From Lycium barbarum (lineage: Eukaryota; Streptophyta; Magnoliopsida; Solanales; Solanaceae), in contig NC_083339.1 of the NCBI RefSeq assembly GCF_019175385.1, positions 114,933,601-114,997,600 of the forward strand: a stretch of 64,000 nt of DNA, in the 5' to 3' direction. The notes below the pieces were generated by a model that was not told the DNA's origin, did no database searches, and saw nothing but the letters and a program-made list of their open reading frames with translations. A program made the position numbers and the translations under genes. Shown here in pieces: positions 22,134 to 35,185 of the stretch; positions within the stretch are counted from its first letter, which is position 1; every line of letters starts with the position of its first letter.

Positions 22134-23523
22134 TGATACGCTCAAATTACACCTATTAATGGTATAACGCCGACGTTGTCAAATATAGTAACCCAACAAG
22201 GTTGGGGTCGAATCCCAAGGGGAATATGGTGTGAAAAGGTTACTAAAGTTGTAGGATGCTAAGTTCTAGGTCTAATATCTTAATCCGATGATTTTGGTAA
22301 AAGTTGGTTTTTTCTATAACTAATTGCTAGTTGCTTTGCTGGAAATTTATGGTAAAAGAAACTAAGGTTGTGTCCCCGTTAGATAGGGTGTATGATCATG
22401 GGTATTGATCTTGATATACTTCTAATGGACCATTATATGAATGCACTTAATCTCTATGTGAATCTCTACTATTTCCTAATAAATAAATATTATGTCTTTC
22501 TATGATTTTCCCAAATATAAGAAAGTAATCATGAAGAACGATTAATCATGCCAAGTAAATTCTTCTTATTCCTAAGTGAATTTATTAAAAAAAGTTTAAA
22601 GCTTTGAGTCCTTGTCAGTTATTCTCACCAACCCTAAATATTTTCCCAAATAAATCAAGGTTTATGGCCTTAATCAATGTTTGCAACCATTAATTACGAA
22701 TTAAGAATAACTAAACCCTAATAATCCATTATGTGTATATCAATCACAAACCCAATCACAAAACACCCATCATTGGGTTCACAACTTAGCTACTCATGAC
22801 AAAGAACAAGAAATAAGAAATTGAAGAATTCATAATTGCTTACTTTGGAAGAAAAGATGAATTGATAATACTTGAATTGAAGTTTGAACCTTCAAAAACT
22901 AGAGAGTATTTAATGTTCTAAGTCAAGAGACAAAATATAATAACTGATAACTATTAAAAACCCTACAATGACTATTTATAGGTTTTGAAAACATAAAAGT
23001 TACAAATTTGCACTTTGGTCCCGTCGACACGAAATACGGTTCGTAAAGTGAAATACGGACCATAAATCAGTTTACGACCATGTCGTCCTTCCAGTTGTGT
23101 GCAACTTAAATCTTGTGAAATACAGACCGTAAGGTGGTTTATGGCCCGTAAACTGCTCGGTCGTCTTTCAACTTCCAAAACTCAGAATTTCTGCCAAATG
23201 CTCGAATGGTTAAATACGTGTTGAAATACGGACCGTAAACTGAAATACGGTCCGTAAACTGAGTTCGTAAATCACCATGTTCTCAACCTGCCTTTTTGGT
23301 TCTGTTATTCTTTAATACGACCATGGAATATGGCCCGTATTTGAGAATACGGATCGTAAACTGAGTTTACGACCTGGTTCTGCACTTTCAACCGTTGTCA
23401 TGCCAAATCTGTTCCGTCACCTGAAAACACTAAAAACCACGTAAAATCACATAGACTGCTTAAAAATAAGTAAAACTTATAGCAGAAAAGCATTGATTTG
23501 TGGCGTAAAATCACGCCACATTA
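22134..23523 (-). repeat. Athila 3' LTR
   Basis: 1390 bp, matching 41029-42426 with a modest number of differences. It contains a TATA box (minus-strand CCTATAAATAGT, 22971-22982) and, upstream of it in element orientation, a cluster of TACGGNCCGTA-like palindromes (23028-23375). Confidence 0.93.
22971..23375 (-). promoter_or_regulatory. Athila LTR TATA box and upstream palindrome array
   Basis: CCTATAAATAGT at 22971-22982 preceded upstream by repeated AAATACGGACCGTAAACTGA-type units with perfect or near-perfect dyads. The other LTR has the same layout (TATA 41873-41884, array 41932-42275). Confidence 0.65.
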
Positions 23524-23536
23524 ACACCCCCAACTT
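23524..23536 (-). promoter_or_regulatory. Athila polypurine tract
   Basis: Minus-strand AAGTTGGGGGTGT directly upstream of the 3' LTR; a typical Athila PPT. Confidence 0.85.
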
Positions 23537-24990
23537 AAAGTCTTTGCTTGTCCTCAACCAAGTCATACAAAACAACGACTCAATCTAACACCTAAATCTC
23601 ATAGAATAACAATGTCTACATTGGTTTTGACTCTGAACTACTGGCATGCATATTTTTCTTCAAAGGACCACCCCAACTTTCTATTTTAAAGCAATATACA
23701 CAACTCAAGAACGCTATGACTAATAATGAAGCTTCGATGCATGACATTACATTATCGAGCCTATTATGATGCACACAAACACTACTTTTAGGCGGTCACT
23801 TTATTTTGCTCAATTCTCATCCTTATGCCCTCACATAGACCAAAGAATGTCCCCATACACATATATACAACAAGAATGGGACGAAGATGAAAGAGAAGAG
23901 AAAAACACTCACACTCACAAAGAAATTCATATCTGCACATACAAATACCATAGGCTTGCCCTTATTTTCTATTTCTCATCCCAGGCTCGTTCGGTTGTGA
24001 TCACGTTAGGACTTGTTTCGGCTTGTAATATAGGCTTAGGGACGGGTAAGATACTTTTTGGATATTAGTGACTCACCCTCCTTGAACACTACAACATCTC
24101 TTCACCTTGATTCGCCTCTTTTCTTTCCAACCCCGTTATTTTCTTTCAAGTTTTCGACCTCGATGTGGTTTTATTCCTATCCAACTAGCAATTCTTTTTG
24201 TGTGACAATTTTCTGATTTTTTTTACATGTATATGCAACTACCACATCGACTCTCTACTAGAAAACTCCACCACCCCCAACTTATGTTTTTGACATCTAC
24301 TTCACATTTAATTGACCCCCTACTTAGGCGCTTTGCCTCATCTATCTAGTAGCATCAAGGAGGGAACGGGTGCAAAGATGGATAAATTGCACAACGGGTG
24401 AGGTTTCATTCGGCTAGCCAAGAAAAAGGTCAATAAGGCTCAAAAAGGGAAACTAGTGATATTTTCAGCTTTTGGTCAGGCTTATTTAGGCAAAGTGTCT
24501 ATTTACACAAAGAAAGCCTAAGATCATTTCACAACCAAACTAACTTTCGGATTTCAAACAAGACCAACCAGGAAAGTTCTAAATTATACATGCTTAAACA
24601 GAATTAAACTAACAACTCACACACACATTGGCATAAGGACAATTATTTTTACACTTGTGACCTCCTAAGTAGTCATTTATCACACACAATACCCCAATAA
24701 TTCTAATGTCATATAAAGAATCAATCATGTCAACCAATAACTGTTCTAAGTATGCATTTTTCAAATTTTCGAGGGGTCCAAAATTTTCAACAAATCATAA
24801 CACATGCCATCAGTTACAAAGTAACACCAACTAAGTCAAAATTACTCTACTCAACCTAAGCAACATCCTAAACATGCCAGTTTCAACAAAATAAACCCCC
24901 CTCAGGAAAAGAACTCTGGCAAAGAAAAGCCGAGGGGGGGTCCTAAACACATATTTACACTACACTACTTTCAAATAGGCTCACCCCCAA
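23537..24990 (-). other. Athila 3' untranslated spacer
   Basis: About 1.45 kb between the third ORF and the PPT. No frame with a recognisable domain. Several CCCCCAACTT-like strings (GGGGG purine runs on the minus strand, for example near 24270-24280 and 24980-24990) look like degraded PPT copies. Confidence 0.6.
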
Positions 24991-27207
24991 CTAAAGAATC
25001 AAGCACTGTCCCAGTGCTTCACTTATAAGAACAAGGGAAAAAGAAGTGGTACCTTGGTGCCCTTGGTGCTGTGCGAAACTCATGACTGGCCCGCTGCATC
25101 CGCGCGGTTGACTCGTGGACTCTCCCGATTGGCGCTGCGGCTCAACCAACAATTGAAGGATTTCCTGCTGCAGTTCCTTCTTCTCTGTCTTCTTCAATCT
25201 CTTGTCCAACTCCTCTAGGTCCTTAGATGGCTCACGGACCCTCTTTCCCGTATCTCGAACAAAAGGTTCAGCATCCTCTGCCTCCTCCTCAGAATCCAGC
25301 AGATCCAGCACCTTAAACGTATTAGGCAAAATGGCACGTGGTGCTGGCACTGGTGCGGCTACCATACCTTGCACTTTGAGTGCGTCAAGCTCCTTCTTCA
25401 GCTTCTCTAACTCACTCCTCAATGAACTAGATTCCCCACCGGGTGTGATCTGCTCTCGAGTCAACAATTTTGCCTCAAAACTGTCTAGTCTAGCCTGATA
25501 CACTTCGTGCTTTTTCTCGAACTCCGTACGGATTTCTGTGGTCGCCTCAGTAACCAACTGCTGCACTATTCTCACCACTTTCGGCTTAAATTGTTGCAAT
25601 ATTTTTTCTACTTGCCTTTCAGTCCTCACCACTTTGACTGCAATCTGGCTGTAGTTAGCATGGCTGAAGCACAGCAAATCCAGCTCTGGATCAGCAGGCT
25701 CAGCTATCGCAGCGGCAGTGGAAGACCCCGAAGGAGGGCCCTGTGTGGCTGGAGGTGGTGGTGGAGGTCTTGCCTCAGAAACACCCAGTGTGGCAGCAAA
25801 AGCCTGTGTAACGACAGTATCTGGAACACCTGTCATGGGAACATCAGTCCCAGTAGTGGCAGCACCAATCTCGGACTCTACTGGATCAGTCCCATAAGCA
25901 CTGCTCGGACTCAACTCTAGCTGAGTGTCGTCGTTATCACCGGACTGATCTGCCTTTTGGTCCTTCTTGCTTTTCACCCTATTCTTCCTCCAATCCCCCA
26001 CATGAGCAGCTGTGATGGCACCGTCCCATTCTGGAAGCTGAAATATCCTTGCCCGTCTACACAATTCCATGATAAGACACGGAAATACCATGTTCTGGTT
26101 GGGCTTGTGTGCCTGCACATGCAGCTCCTCAGCTATTAGCTCCCCAATATTCATCGAGTACGTGGACATCAATGAGGTAATAGTGACTGCCTGACTGTTG
26201 GAGAGGGAATTATCTGCCTGGGTTGGAGTGATCCTGTACCGAAGCAACGTCCACCAAAACTTAACCTCTGTGGACAAACAGCTTTTAGCAATCTTGATTT
26301 TCCTATCATTAGTCCATTTTTGCTTATGTGGCTCAGATGTGGTAATTGCAGCAGTCTGTTCCCTCACAAATTTCTTGTCTTTCCTGTCTCGTTTGTCTAG
26401 GAACAGGCTCAGATCAGTGGGAGCCACAAAATCATCACCAAACAGGACTCTGTTGATAGCTTTTGAGGAAATATCAACCAGTGAGTTCCAGACTGTTACA
26501 TTCTCCAGCATGGGTATCTCATGCCAAGCACGACTCGACTTCTTCATCGACATCAATACAACCCTATATGATACATAGAACTCCCGCACAATGTACGAAG
26601 CATATTCTCCCAGCTCATGAGTGAACACATCCAACTTGTACCCTTTGATGGTATCATCCAGCTGTGGATGCGCCGAGATACCATCGAAAATGAGTCGCCT
26701 TTCTTCAAATATTTTCCGCGGCGGCTGTCCCCCAGTTTTTGTCCCGGCCATCCATTGGTCATACAATTTCTTTGAGTCTTTGACCGAGAACCGAAGTTTT
26801 TCTTCCTCCAGCCGTTTGGTCCTGACGACTAGTTTACGACCCTTTCGCGGCGTACCATCATCCAGATCACTACCATAACTAGGCCCTACTGAGTCACTCT
26901 TCGGATCTGTTTGGGTGGCTGCCCCCCTGCTTGATGCTTTCGCGTCAGAATCCCCTCTTTAGACTGGGAGGCTTCCGACGCAGACTTGGACGGGGTCATA
27001 GGTGGGGGCTGTGATGGCCTTGCCGATGTGCCTTGTGTGGGGGCCCCACTGACCTTTGGTGGCGGTATAACCTCTGCGCACTCGGATCCTGATTGTTCCC
27101 CCTCCGAATTGGAGGGTTCATCTATCAACCTCGAATCCGAGCGCGCTTTCTTTCTAGTGCCAGTGCTTTTGGCCCCCGCTTTCTTTGCATTCCTTTTCTG
27201 ACCCATT
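24991..27207 (-). pseudogene. Athila third ORF in env position (plant transposon protein-like), frameshifted
   Basis: Lies downstream of pol where Athila elements carry an env-like ORF. The N-terminal part (about 26886-27207, from MGQKRNAKKAG) is basic and serine/proline-rich. A G-run near 26920-26926 marks a frameshift. The main frame then runs about 600 codons to 24991. Its first 250 residues (LIFDGISAHPQLDD, YKLDVFTHELGEYASYIVREF, MNIGELIAEELH) resemble the family annotated as 'putative plant transposon protein'. Then come an acidic serine-rich linker, a proline run, and a C-terminal coiled-coil-like stretch (LRSELEKLKKELDALK). I see no convincing signal peptide or transmembrane segment, so calling it an envelope is by position only. 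Apart from the slip it is much better preserved than pol. Confidence 0.78.
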
Positions 27208-27221
27208 CCTGCAAAAGACAC

Positions 27222-28708
27222 ATCATATTAGTTACCATGGAACATCCGATCAAAGATAAGACAACTTGACTGTGTACAAAATCTGTGTTCTGTCTCTGAC
27301 CGTAAACTCAAAAGACGGACCGTAAACTGAAATACGGTCCGTAAAGTACGATCGTAAACTGAGCAGTTTCCTGGAGAACATTTTGTCCCTTCGTGACATG
27401 CTTAAATACGGACCGTAAACTGAAATACGGTCCGTAAAGTACGATCGTAAACTGCTCAGGTTCTTGGAGAACATTCTGTCCCTTCGTGACACGCTTAAAT
27501 ACGGACCGTAAACTAAAATACGATCCGTAAAGTGAGATCTTTTATTTTCGCGTCATAGACCTAGTAGAGGTTTTGGTTCCCGAATTTCGTTACACATCTC
27601 GGTTTCACATTGTTTTGGGGATTAGGTTACTCAGACTTCGCCTAATTTTCTACCAATTTTTCATAATTCCCTCAAGAGTCGAGCTATTGGTAGGCAGACC
27701 AAAACTTCAAATTCATGGAATTTTTAAAGTATGGAATGCCCTCCAACCCATTTGGGTTTTATTACAATTTCCCAAGAGAATTAAAAGAGTTTATCATTGT
27801 TATCCCCATACAAGATCATTAACCAAGGTAGGCAAACACTTAATTTCACAAAACCTAGCCTAATCAATACTTACCATCAAGTTCAAATGCACTGCTGGAA
27901 AATAAGAGTAGAGAATGTCAATCATACCTTTTTATTATGACCCAATAGATTGCAATCAGCAAAGATTTTGAGAACACAACTTCAATTACAACCAAGTTTA
28001 AACCTAGGGCAGAGAGATATGAATTTTGGCAGAGAGAGATACGAAATTTACTGATGGGGGATTATTTTTGGGTGTGAGTTGTGTATTTATGGAGTTTAGA
28101 ACAATGGAAGATGATGGGTTATGGTGGGAAATCGTGGGAATGAGGGGATTTAAGGATGGATCATTACTGGAGGGAAGTTTAAGGGAGGGAGAAGTTTATG
28201 GGGTGAGGTGCTCTGCCCGTTGATTTAAATCGCGATATTTTTTTTTGTTTCTTTTTATATTTTTTTAAAATTTCTAAATACAGTCCGTAAAATGATTTAC
28301 GACTCGTATTTAGAGATGTTGATGTGGGCAGTACACTGTATTGTCTCATGATAGATTACGATCAGGTTTACGGATCGTATTGTGAAATATACGATCCGTC
28401 CTCTATGGTCGTAAACTGTCATGTTACATTACAGTGCTTACTGTTTTGTGACATTGTTAAATATGCCCTGGTTTACGAGCCGTATTGTGGAATACGGTCC
28501 GTAAACTGCAGGCGTATTTTGCAATGCTACGAGACAGTTTCTTACAACTGAACTTACCTGCTTTTCAGTAATATTTTCTGCAATATATTCTTGCACCAAA
28601 ACAACCATTACCCTATATGTTAAAACAAACAAACAAAAATAAACATTACACTTGGGTTGTCTCCCAAGAAGCGCCTGATTTAACGTCGCGGCACGACGGT
28701 GGTGACAT
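27222..28708 (-). other. Athila spacer between pol and the third ORF, with palindrome arrays
   Basis: Two arrays of TACGGNCCGTA-type dyads, 27300-27535 and 28280-28515. The first includes tandem units of roughly 105 bp sharing GTCCCTTCGTGACA and AAATACGGACCGTAAACTGA. They resemble the LTR array of the same element and precede the third ORF in transcription order. No gene is seen. Confidence 0.7.
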
Positions 28709-29836
28709 TCACTCCTTATCTTGGTATACCAGATCATTGTTCGTTCCGAGGTGCTCTAACCTGTAGCGATCAACAATCCTATCCTCCGAAACGGTTCCGT
28801 GATAGTGCTTCAATCTCTGCCCATTCACTTTAAATGTCCGAGTTCTATCTCCGGACTTTAACTCGATTTCTCCATGGGGTGAAACACCTACCACCTCTAA
28901 CGGACCAGACCACCTTGATTTAAGCTTACTAGGTAGCAACTTCAACCGAGAGTTAAACAACAATACTGGGTCACCCTTGTAGAACTCTCGGTTCAGGATC
29001 TTCTTGTCATGGTATTGCTTCATCCTTTCTTTATAAAGCGCTGCACTCTCATATGCCTGGTACCGAAACTCATCCATCTCATTTAGTTGAAACAACCTGA
29101 ACTTGGTTGCTTCCTCCCAATCCATAATTAGTTTCTTCAGCGCCCACATAGCCTTGTGCTCAAGTTCAACTGGCAAGTGACAAGCTTTTCCAAATACAAG
29201 CTTGAAGGGTGAAGTCCCAATCGGAGTCTTGAAAGCAGTCTGGTATGCCTGTAGAGCATCATCGAGCTTGCGGGCCCAATCAGTTCTATTTGCATTCACT
29301 GTTTTTGCTAGAATACTCTTGATCTCCCTATTGGACACTTCAACCTGTCCACTTGTCTGAGGGTGATAAGGCATTACCACCCTATGTTTTATACCATATT
29401 TCTCCATCAGTCCCGGGAAAGATCTATTACAAAAGTGGGATCCACCATCGCTGATTATAGCCCTCGGAGTACCAAAATGAGTAAATATGTTCTTCTTGAG
29501 GAACCCCATAACACTCTTGGCCTCATTATTAGGTAAAGCCATCACTTCTACCCATTTTGATACATAGTCCATAGCAACCAAGTTGTATTTCATGCCACCC
29601 GAACTCACAAAGGGTCCCATAAAGTCAATCCCCCAGACATCGAACACTTCTACCTCCATAACAAAATTCATAGGCATTTCTTGCCTTCTACCGATATTCC
29701 CTTGCCTCTGACATTGATCACAGGAACGCACCAATAAATTAGCATCATGAAAAATAGTCGGCCAGTAATAGCCGCACTCAAGTACCTTAGCCGCAGTTCG
29801 ATTTCCGCTATGATGACCCCAACAGGAGAGTCATGG
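28709..29836 (-). pseudogene. int: Athila integrase, C-terminal two thirds
   Basis: Cuts and joins element DNA to the host chromosome. The frame 28709-29734 starts in the zinc-binding end ([11 protein letters not shown]) and includes the catalytic core: D in [10 protein letters not shown] in IISDGGSHF and E in [11 protein letters not shown], all present. It continues through [19 protein letters not shown] to the C-terminal DNA-binding part ([10 protein letters not shown]). Upstream, 29735-29836 holds the H-H part of the HHCC motif but with a one-base deletion. Solo LTR D1 then cuts the gene at 29837. Confidence 0.92.
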
Positions 29837-32800
29837 TGTTATATCCCGCATTTTGTACATTCGGATAAATCAAGACAATTGCGAGAAGTTAAGGGCAAGA
29901 CTATATTTTTGATCTTGTTTAACACAAAAGTTGTTTATGAAAATTTTTGACGTGGAAATATTAAGAAAGGATAGGGGCAAAAAGGGAAATTCACAAGATG
30001 GCTCATGGAACTATTAAGGAAAAATTTGGGGTTGAAAGTGAGTTATGGAAAGTTATGATTCTTGAAACAAAAAACAAAAAGGGGGGGGGGGGGGGGGGGC
30101 AATGGGCTGTTTATGTGGTGTGGGGGATGGCCCACATGGATTAATAATATATGTAGGCAAAGATGACAAATTTCTCATATTATCATCTTCACCTTAGAAG
30201 CTTAGACAAGGTTGGAGAAAAAAAAGAAGAAACAAGGGCCATATTCGGTCATGGTGGAGGAAAAATTGAGGCCCAAAAATCTTAATCAAAAAAATATTTT
30301 CTTCTAGCTTTTCTACTAATTGGAAGGTCCTCTTTAACATGGAGTAGTTGTTGGAGCAGGCAAAACACTTATTGTGCCAATTACAACCCTAGCCAAGTTG
30401 TGGAATTAAGTGGAAGAGGTAAGACTTAATCTTCTTTTTCATATGTTGTGAATGTTTTGTACATGTTGTAGTGTGTGGAAATGGATGGAATCCATGAATT
30501 TGGTGTTTTGGGGTGGTGGCCGGACATGGGTTGTTTGATATGGCAAGGAATGAACTAATTTTATCTAGAATCTTTAATTGTTGTTGTTATGGATTCTATG
30601 ATGCAAATGAAGATTTAATGGTTTAAGTTGGCATTGAAAATTGTTTGCGGGTGTTGTAGAAGTTAATGTGATTTTAGTATGATTTCTTGTAATTATGAGA
30701 ATGAAGCTGCTAATGTAGATTGTTGGTGTAGTTTATGAATTTGAAAGAAGGAAATATGTTGTTATTGTTCTTGTTGAATTTGGAAGGTTTCGGGAGAAGT
30801 GGTATGTTGGTTGAATTGTTTGAAGTGTTCTTGAATCATGTTAGAATGATTTTGGATTAATACTTGAATGTAAAATCATTGGTGTTAGCTTTACTATATA
30901 TGGTTGAATTGAATATAAATGAAATGCCGTCGAATTGTGTAGAAAGGATTGCTAGTGTTAGAATGCATTTGAAATAATTGCTGAAGCTGGAGATATGATT
31001 GTTGGTATTGTTGTTGATAATTTGGCCGAGTTGAATTCTCGGATTTGTTGTTGATAAATTGGCCGAGTTAGATTCTCGGGGATGGTGTATTTACAGGGGA
31101 AATGCTGCCGAAATTTCGACAGATTATAAATGAATCTATTTGAAAGACTAAGACAAGCGTGTGATGATGAGTCTAATGATTGTGTAATCCTCTTGAATGT
31201 AGACTAGCGATAGAGAGCTTGGACAAATAAGCGTAGCTAATAGGACGTGGAACAGGTATGTAAAGCTTACCCTTTCTTTCTCTTGGCATGTCCTAGCGCT
31301 GAGTAAGTTATGATACGTATCTTGGGGTAATTTTATTCTTGATTCCGGGCATGTTAATGATTCTTATTTACTTCTTGAAGATGAGTACCCTTAGTATAGT
31401 CGAGCTTATTGTATAATTGAATAATAAGAAGAGCATAAAGAGATTCTTGTTTTTTTTAAGAGTTCTATAAGTGTTAATGTCCTTAACTTTCGTAGACGGC
31501 CTCAGATTGTTTTGAAAATGTTCATAGAGGTTTCTATAATGAATAACGTTCCTAACATGATTGTTGCCTGATTTTCCAAAAATGGCTTCTGAAACGTTCG
31601 TAGAAGGTTCTGTACTTCAAACGCTCATAACTTTCTTATACTAAATCGGATTGACCCGAAACTTGTTTTGAGCCTTTAGGTGTCGTCGGTAAGTATACTT
31701 GTCCATCGAGTCTTAAAATTGATTTATATGCATATGATTTTACTAGTGAACTCGAGAAAACTAGTTTTACACTAAAGGAAACAAAAGGTTTGATTTTCAA
31801 AACCACTCCGAAGGGGGTGTGAGATTCTACTATTTAGACTTTCAACACAACTCCGAAAGGGGTGCGAGATTTTATTATTTAGACTTTCCAAAACCACTCC
31901 GAAGGGGGTGCGAGATTTTACTATTTAGACTTTCAAAACCACTCCGAAGGGGGTGTGAGATTTTCGAGCCTAAGCTATTGGATGATTTCGTGACGTGGCT
32001 AAGTGTGCTATATAATATATGGCCTCAGCTTATGCCTGAGTGTGCTATGGCCTCAGCTTATGTCTGAGTGTGCTATTTTCAAAACCACTCCGAAGGGGGT
32101 GCAGAGTTTTACTACTTCATTTCATTTACGACTTATGTCTACTTTCCATCATCATTATTATAATGTCGCAAGCGGCATGCTCGAAGGGGCCAGTATTAGT
32201 ACTATTATGTCGCAAGTGGCATGCCAGAAGGGGCCATCATTATTATTATGCCGGAAGTGGCATGCCCGAAGGGGCCATCATTATTATTATGCCGGAAGCG
32301 GCTGCCCGAAGGGGCCATCATTATTATTATGCCGGAAGCGGCATGCCCGAAGGGACCATCATTATTATTATGCCGGAAGCGGATGCTCGAAGGGGCCATC
32401 ATTATTATTATGCCGGAAGCGGCTGCCCGAAGGGGCCATCATTGTTATTAAGCCGGAAGCGGCTGCCCGAACGGGCCATCATTACTACGCTGGAAGCAGC
32501 CGTCCGAAGGGACTATTTGGTTAGCATGTCGGAAGCGACACGTGTGTAGATTGCATCATTTGCTTAAAGAATGTGTGTTCGCTTGCATTATTTACTTAAG
32601 GATTGTTTTGAGACCTCGTGTATACATTTATGCTTCTTCCAGCGAAGGCTATAGGTATTGAGTTTGATTGCGATTTCTTCTCTTCTAAATTAAGCTATGG
32701 TTATGATTTGTGACCGCTTTACATATTCAATACATATTCCGTACTGACCCCCTTTCTTCGGGGGCTGCGTTTCATGCCACGCAGGTACACCCAGATGAGT

Positions 32801-33186
32801 AGAAGACTTTGCTAAAGGTGTTCCAGCGGGATTGGCGAGCTCCATCTCAGTTCAGAGTGTTGCCGGGTCAAAGTACTTATGTCATGGGATTTTGTATATG
32901 TTAGAGATTTTGCAGACAGTGTCCTGTGGATAGGGCGTCGAGAAGTACGAATCATTTATAGATGTTTAAAGAGTATGTATTTTCAGATGATTTCAGTTGG
33001 TTTAAAGTACGTAATTGATTGAAAGTTTTCATAATCTGTATAAAGACAATGATCTCTATTTGGAAAAGTTCCATGTTTTAAAAGTTTTTGAAATGATAGG
33101 TTTTGGTAAAGCGAACGTTTAAGGGTTCGCTCGACTCTGATGAGAGTCGGGTGCCCATCATGCCCTATCAAGATGAGGGTGTGACA
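29837..33186 (+). mobile_element. Solo LTR D1
   Basis: Perfect target duplication catgg (29832-29836, 33187-33191). Starts TGTTATATCCCG and ends GGGTGTGACA; 3350 bp with no gag or pol. It contains a G19 run (30081-30099), ~50-bp repeats around CCACTCCGAAGGGGGTG (31803-31963), a ~28-bp repeat with CTGAGTGTGCTATGGCCTCAG (32010-32075, shortened units), a 41-bp minisatellite (32160-32510) and the three-hairpin module (32727-32790). D2 is the same family in opposite orientation. Confidence 0.94.
32160..32510. repeat. 41-bp minisatellite in solo LTR D1
   Basis: About nine units of 39-42 bp built on GCCGGAAGCGGCATGCCCGA followed by AGGGGCCATCATTATTATT. Long ORFs in several frames here only reflect the repeat. 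D2 carries the inverted counterpart at 37617-38035 with different unit order and number. Confidence 0.92.
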
Positions 33187-33191
33187 CATGG

Positions 33192-33826
33192 TACGCCTTT
33201 AGAATCGCCATCACTTCACTTTCCGGAACACAACGCCGAATGATGTTGTCAACGCATGTTCGGAACAAATAAGGCTCGTCCCAATAGTACTACCGAGCAT
33301 CCCGCAAGAATTTCTTCTTTTGGTAGGATTTGATATCTTCTGGAACTATGCCTGTTCCCAAATAATTGGCAATGTCAGCATACCACGATGCCACCTCATT
33401 TGACACAGCCAACACCCTCTCATCTGGAAAAGCATCATCTATATCAAACTCATCAGAAGGTCTCCCAGCCTCTTCAAGCCGAGAGAGATGGTCAGCAACC
33501 TGGTTTTTAGTACTCTTGCGGTCCTTCACCTCAAAATCAAACTCTTGCAGCAATAGCACCCATCTGATCAGTCGCAGCTTTGCTTCCTTCTTTGCTATGA
33601 GGTCTCTCAAGGCTACATGATCAGTGTAAACTACTACTTTAGACCCCAACAAGTAGGCCCGAAATTTCTCAAAAGCAAACACAATGGGAAGCAGCTCTTG
33701 CTCCGTCACTGTGTAATTCATCTGAGCAGCATTCAGTGTTCTGCTTGCATAATAGATCGGGTGCATGATTTTATTGTGTCTCTGCTCAAGCGCAGCACCT
33801 ATTGCGAAACCACTAGTATCACACAT
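33192..33826 (-). pseudogene. Athila RNase H and linker to integrase
   Basis: Frame 33290-33826: [67 protein letters not shown]. This is the Ty3/gypsy RNase H that degrades template RNA. A TAG at 33827-33829 separates it from RT in the same frame. Downstream (33192-33286) is the integrase N-terminal spacer before the D1 insertion. Confidence 0.9.
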
Positions 33827-35185
33827 CTATTTAAAGTGCAAGGACCAGTCAGGAGCAACAATAATAAGAGCAGTAGTGAGACGCTCTTTTAACTCCTCAA
33901 ATGCCTTCTGACACTTATCATCAAACAAAACTTTAGCTTCTTTTTTAAGAAGCTTGCACATTGGATTGACAATCTTGGAGAAATCTTTGATGAAGCGCCT
34001 GTAGAATCCAGCATGCCCCAAGAAACTTCGGACACCTTTGACTGAGATAGGTGGTGAAAGTTTTGCAATCACATCAATCTTCGCTTGATCGACCTCCATT
34101 CCCTTTTCAGAAATTTTGTGACCGAGGACGATTCCTTCATTCACCATAAAATGGTACTTCTCCCAATTTAGCACCAGATTGGTCTCCTCACACCTTTTTA
34201 GCACTTGACCCAGATGGCCAAGATAATCTTCAAATGAATCACCCGCCACAGAAAAGTCATCTATGAACACTTCCAAGAAATCCTCTACTATATCAGAGAA
34301 GATTGACATCATGCACCTCTGAAAAGTGGCGGGTGCATTACACAAACCAAAAGGCATCCGGCTGAATGCAAATGTCCCATAAGGACAAGTAAAAGTGGTT
34401 TTCTCCTAATCCTCCAAAGCAATGTTGATCTGATTGTAACCCGAATAACCATCAAGGAAGCAATAGTAGGAACGCCCTGCTAGCCTATCAAGCATCTGAT
34501 CAATGAAGGGCATAGGGAAATGGTCCTTGCAAGTGGTTGTGTTGAGCTTGCGATAATTCATGCAAACTCTCCATCCGGTGACAATTCTGGTCGGGATCAA
34601 CTCATTCTTTGCATTCGGCACAACAGTGATGCCGCCCTTCTTAGAAACACATTGGACTGGGCTCACCCATTTACTATCAGCAATTAGGTAAACCACGCCC
34701 GCATCCAGCCATTTGATGATCTCTTTCTTGACGACCTCTTGCATATTCTCGTTCAGTCGCCTCTGATGCTCTACACTCGGTTCGCTACCCTCCTCCAACT
34801 GAATTTTGTGCTCACAGATCCCAGATGGAATACCTCGAATGTCTACTATGATCCAACCAATAGCACGCCTATACTCCCTCAACACCTCCAACAGCTGCAA
34901 AATCTGCTCCTCAGTCAATAGGGCTGAAACAATCACCGGTAATGTATTGTCCGAACCAAGGAACTTATATTTCAAATGTGATGGGAGCTGCTTAAGCTCC
35001 AACTTAGGTGGCTCAATGATCGAAGGCTTTGCTGGAGGAGTTGTTCTATTTTCCAGATCAAGATTCAGCTTCTTTGGGTGGTATGAATATGAGCCCAACC
35101 CACCAAGTGAATTAATTGTCTCCGCGTAGCCTTCCATGTCTTCAGCATAGAAATTCATAAGAATACCAGCTAGAGCTTCACCCAA
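33827..35185 (-). pseudogene. Athila reverse transcriptase (stops in frame)
   Basis: RT in two stretches of one frame: 34406-35185 and 33827-34357. Seen motifs: WVSPVQCVSKKGG, RVCMNYRKLN, FPMPFIDQMLDRLAG, YCFLDGYSGYNQI, then a TAG (34406-34408) where the family has glutamine before the KTTFTCPYG motif, then MPFGLCNAPATFQRCM and the catalytic VFIDDFSV box, intact, and SFLGHAGFYRRFI. The preceding linker (35186-35317) contains stops. Confidence 0.92.

Noticed and set aside
25202..26578. Plus-strand ORFs opposite the Athila third ORF
   Set aside because: Antisense shadows of a well-supported minus-strand frame.
32160..32510. CRISPR-like appearance of regularly spaced repeats
   Set aside because: Head-to-tail 41-bp units without unique spacers, inside a plant LTR.
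32003..32549. Long overlapping plus-strand ORFs with histidine/tyrosine-rich repeats
   Set aside because: They arise because the minisatellite unit length keeps frames open in several phases; no start context, domain or conservation.
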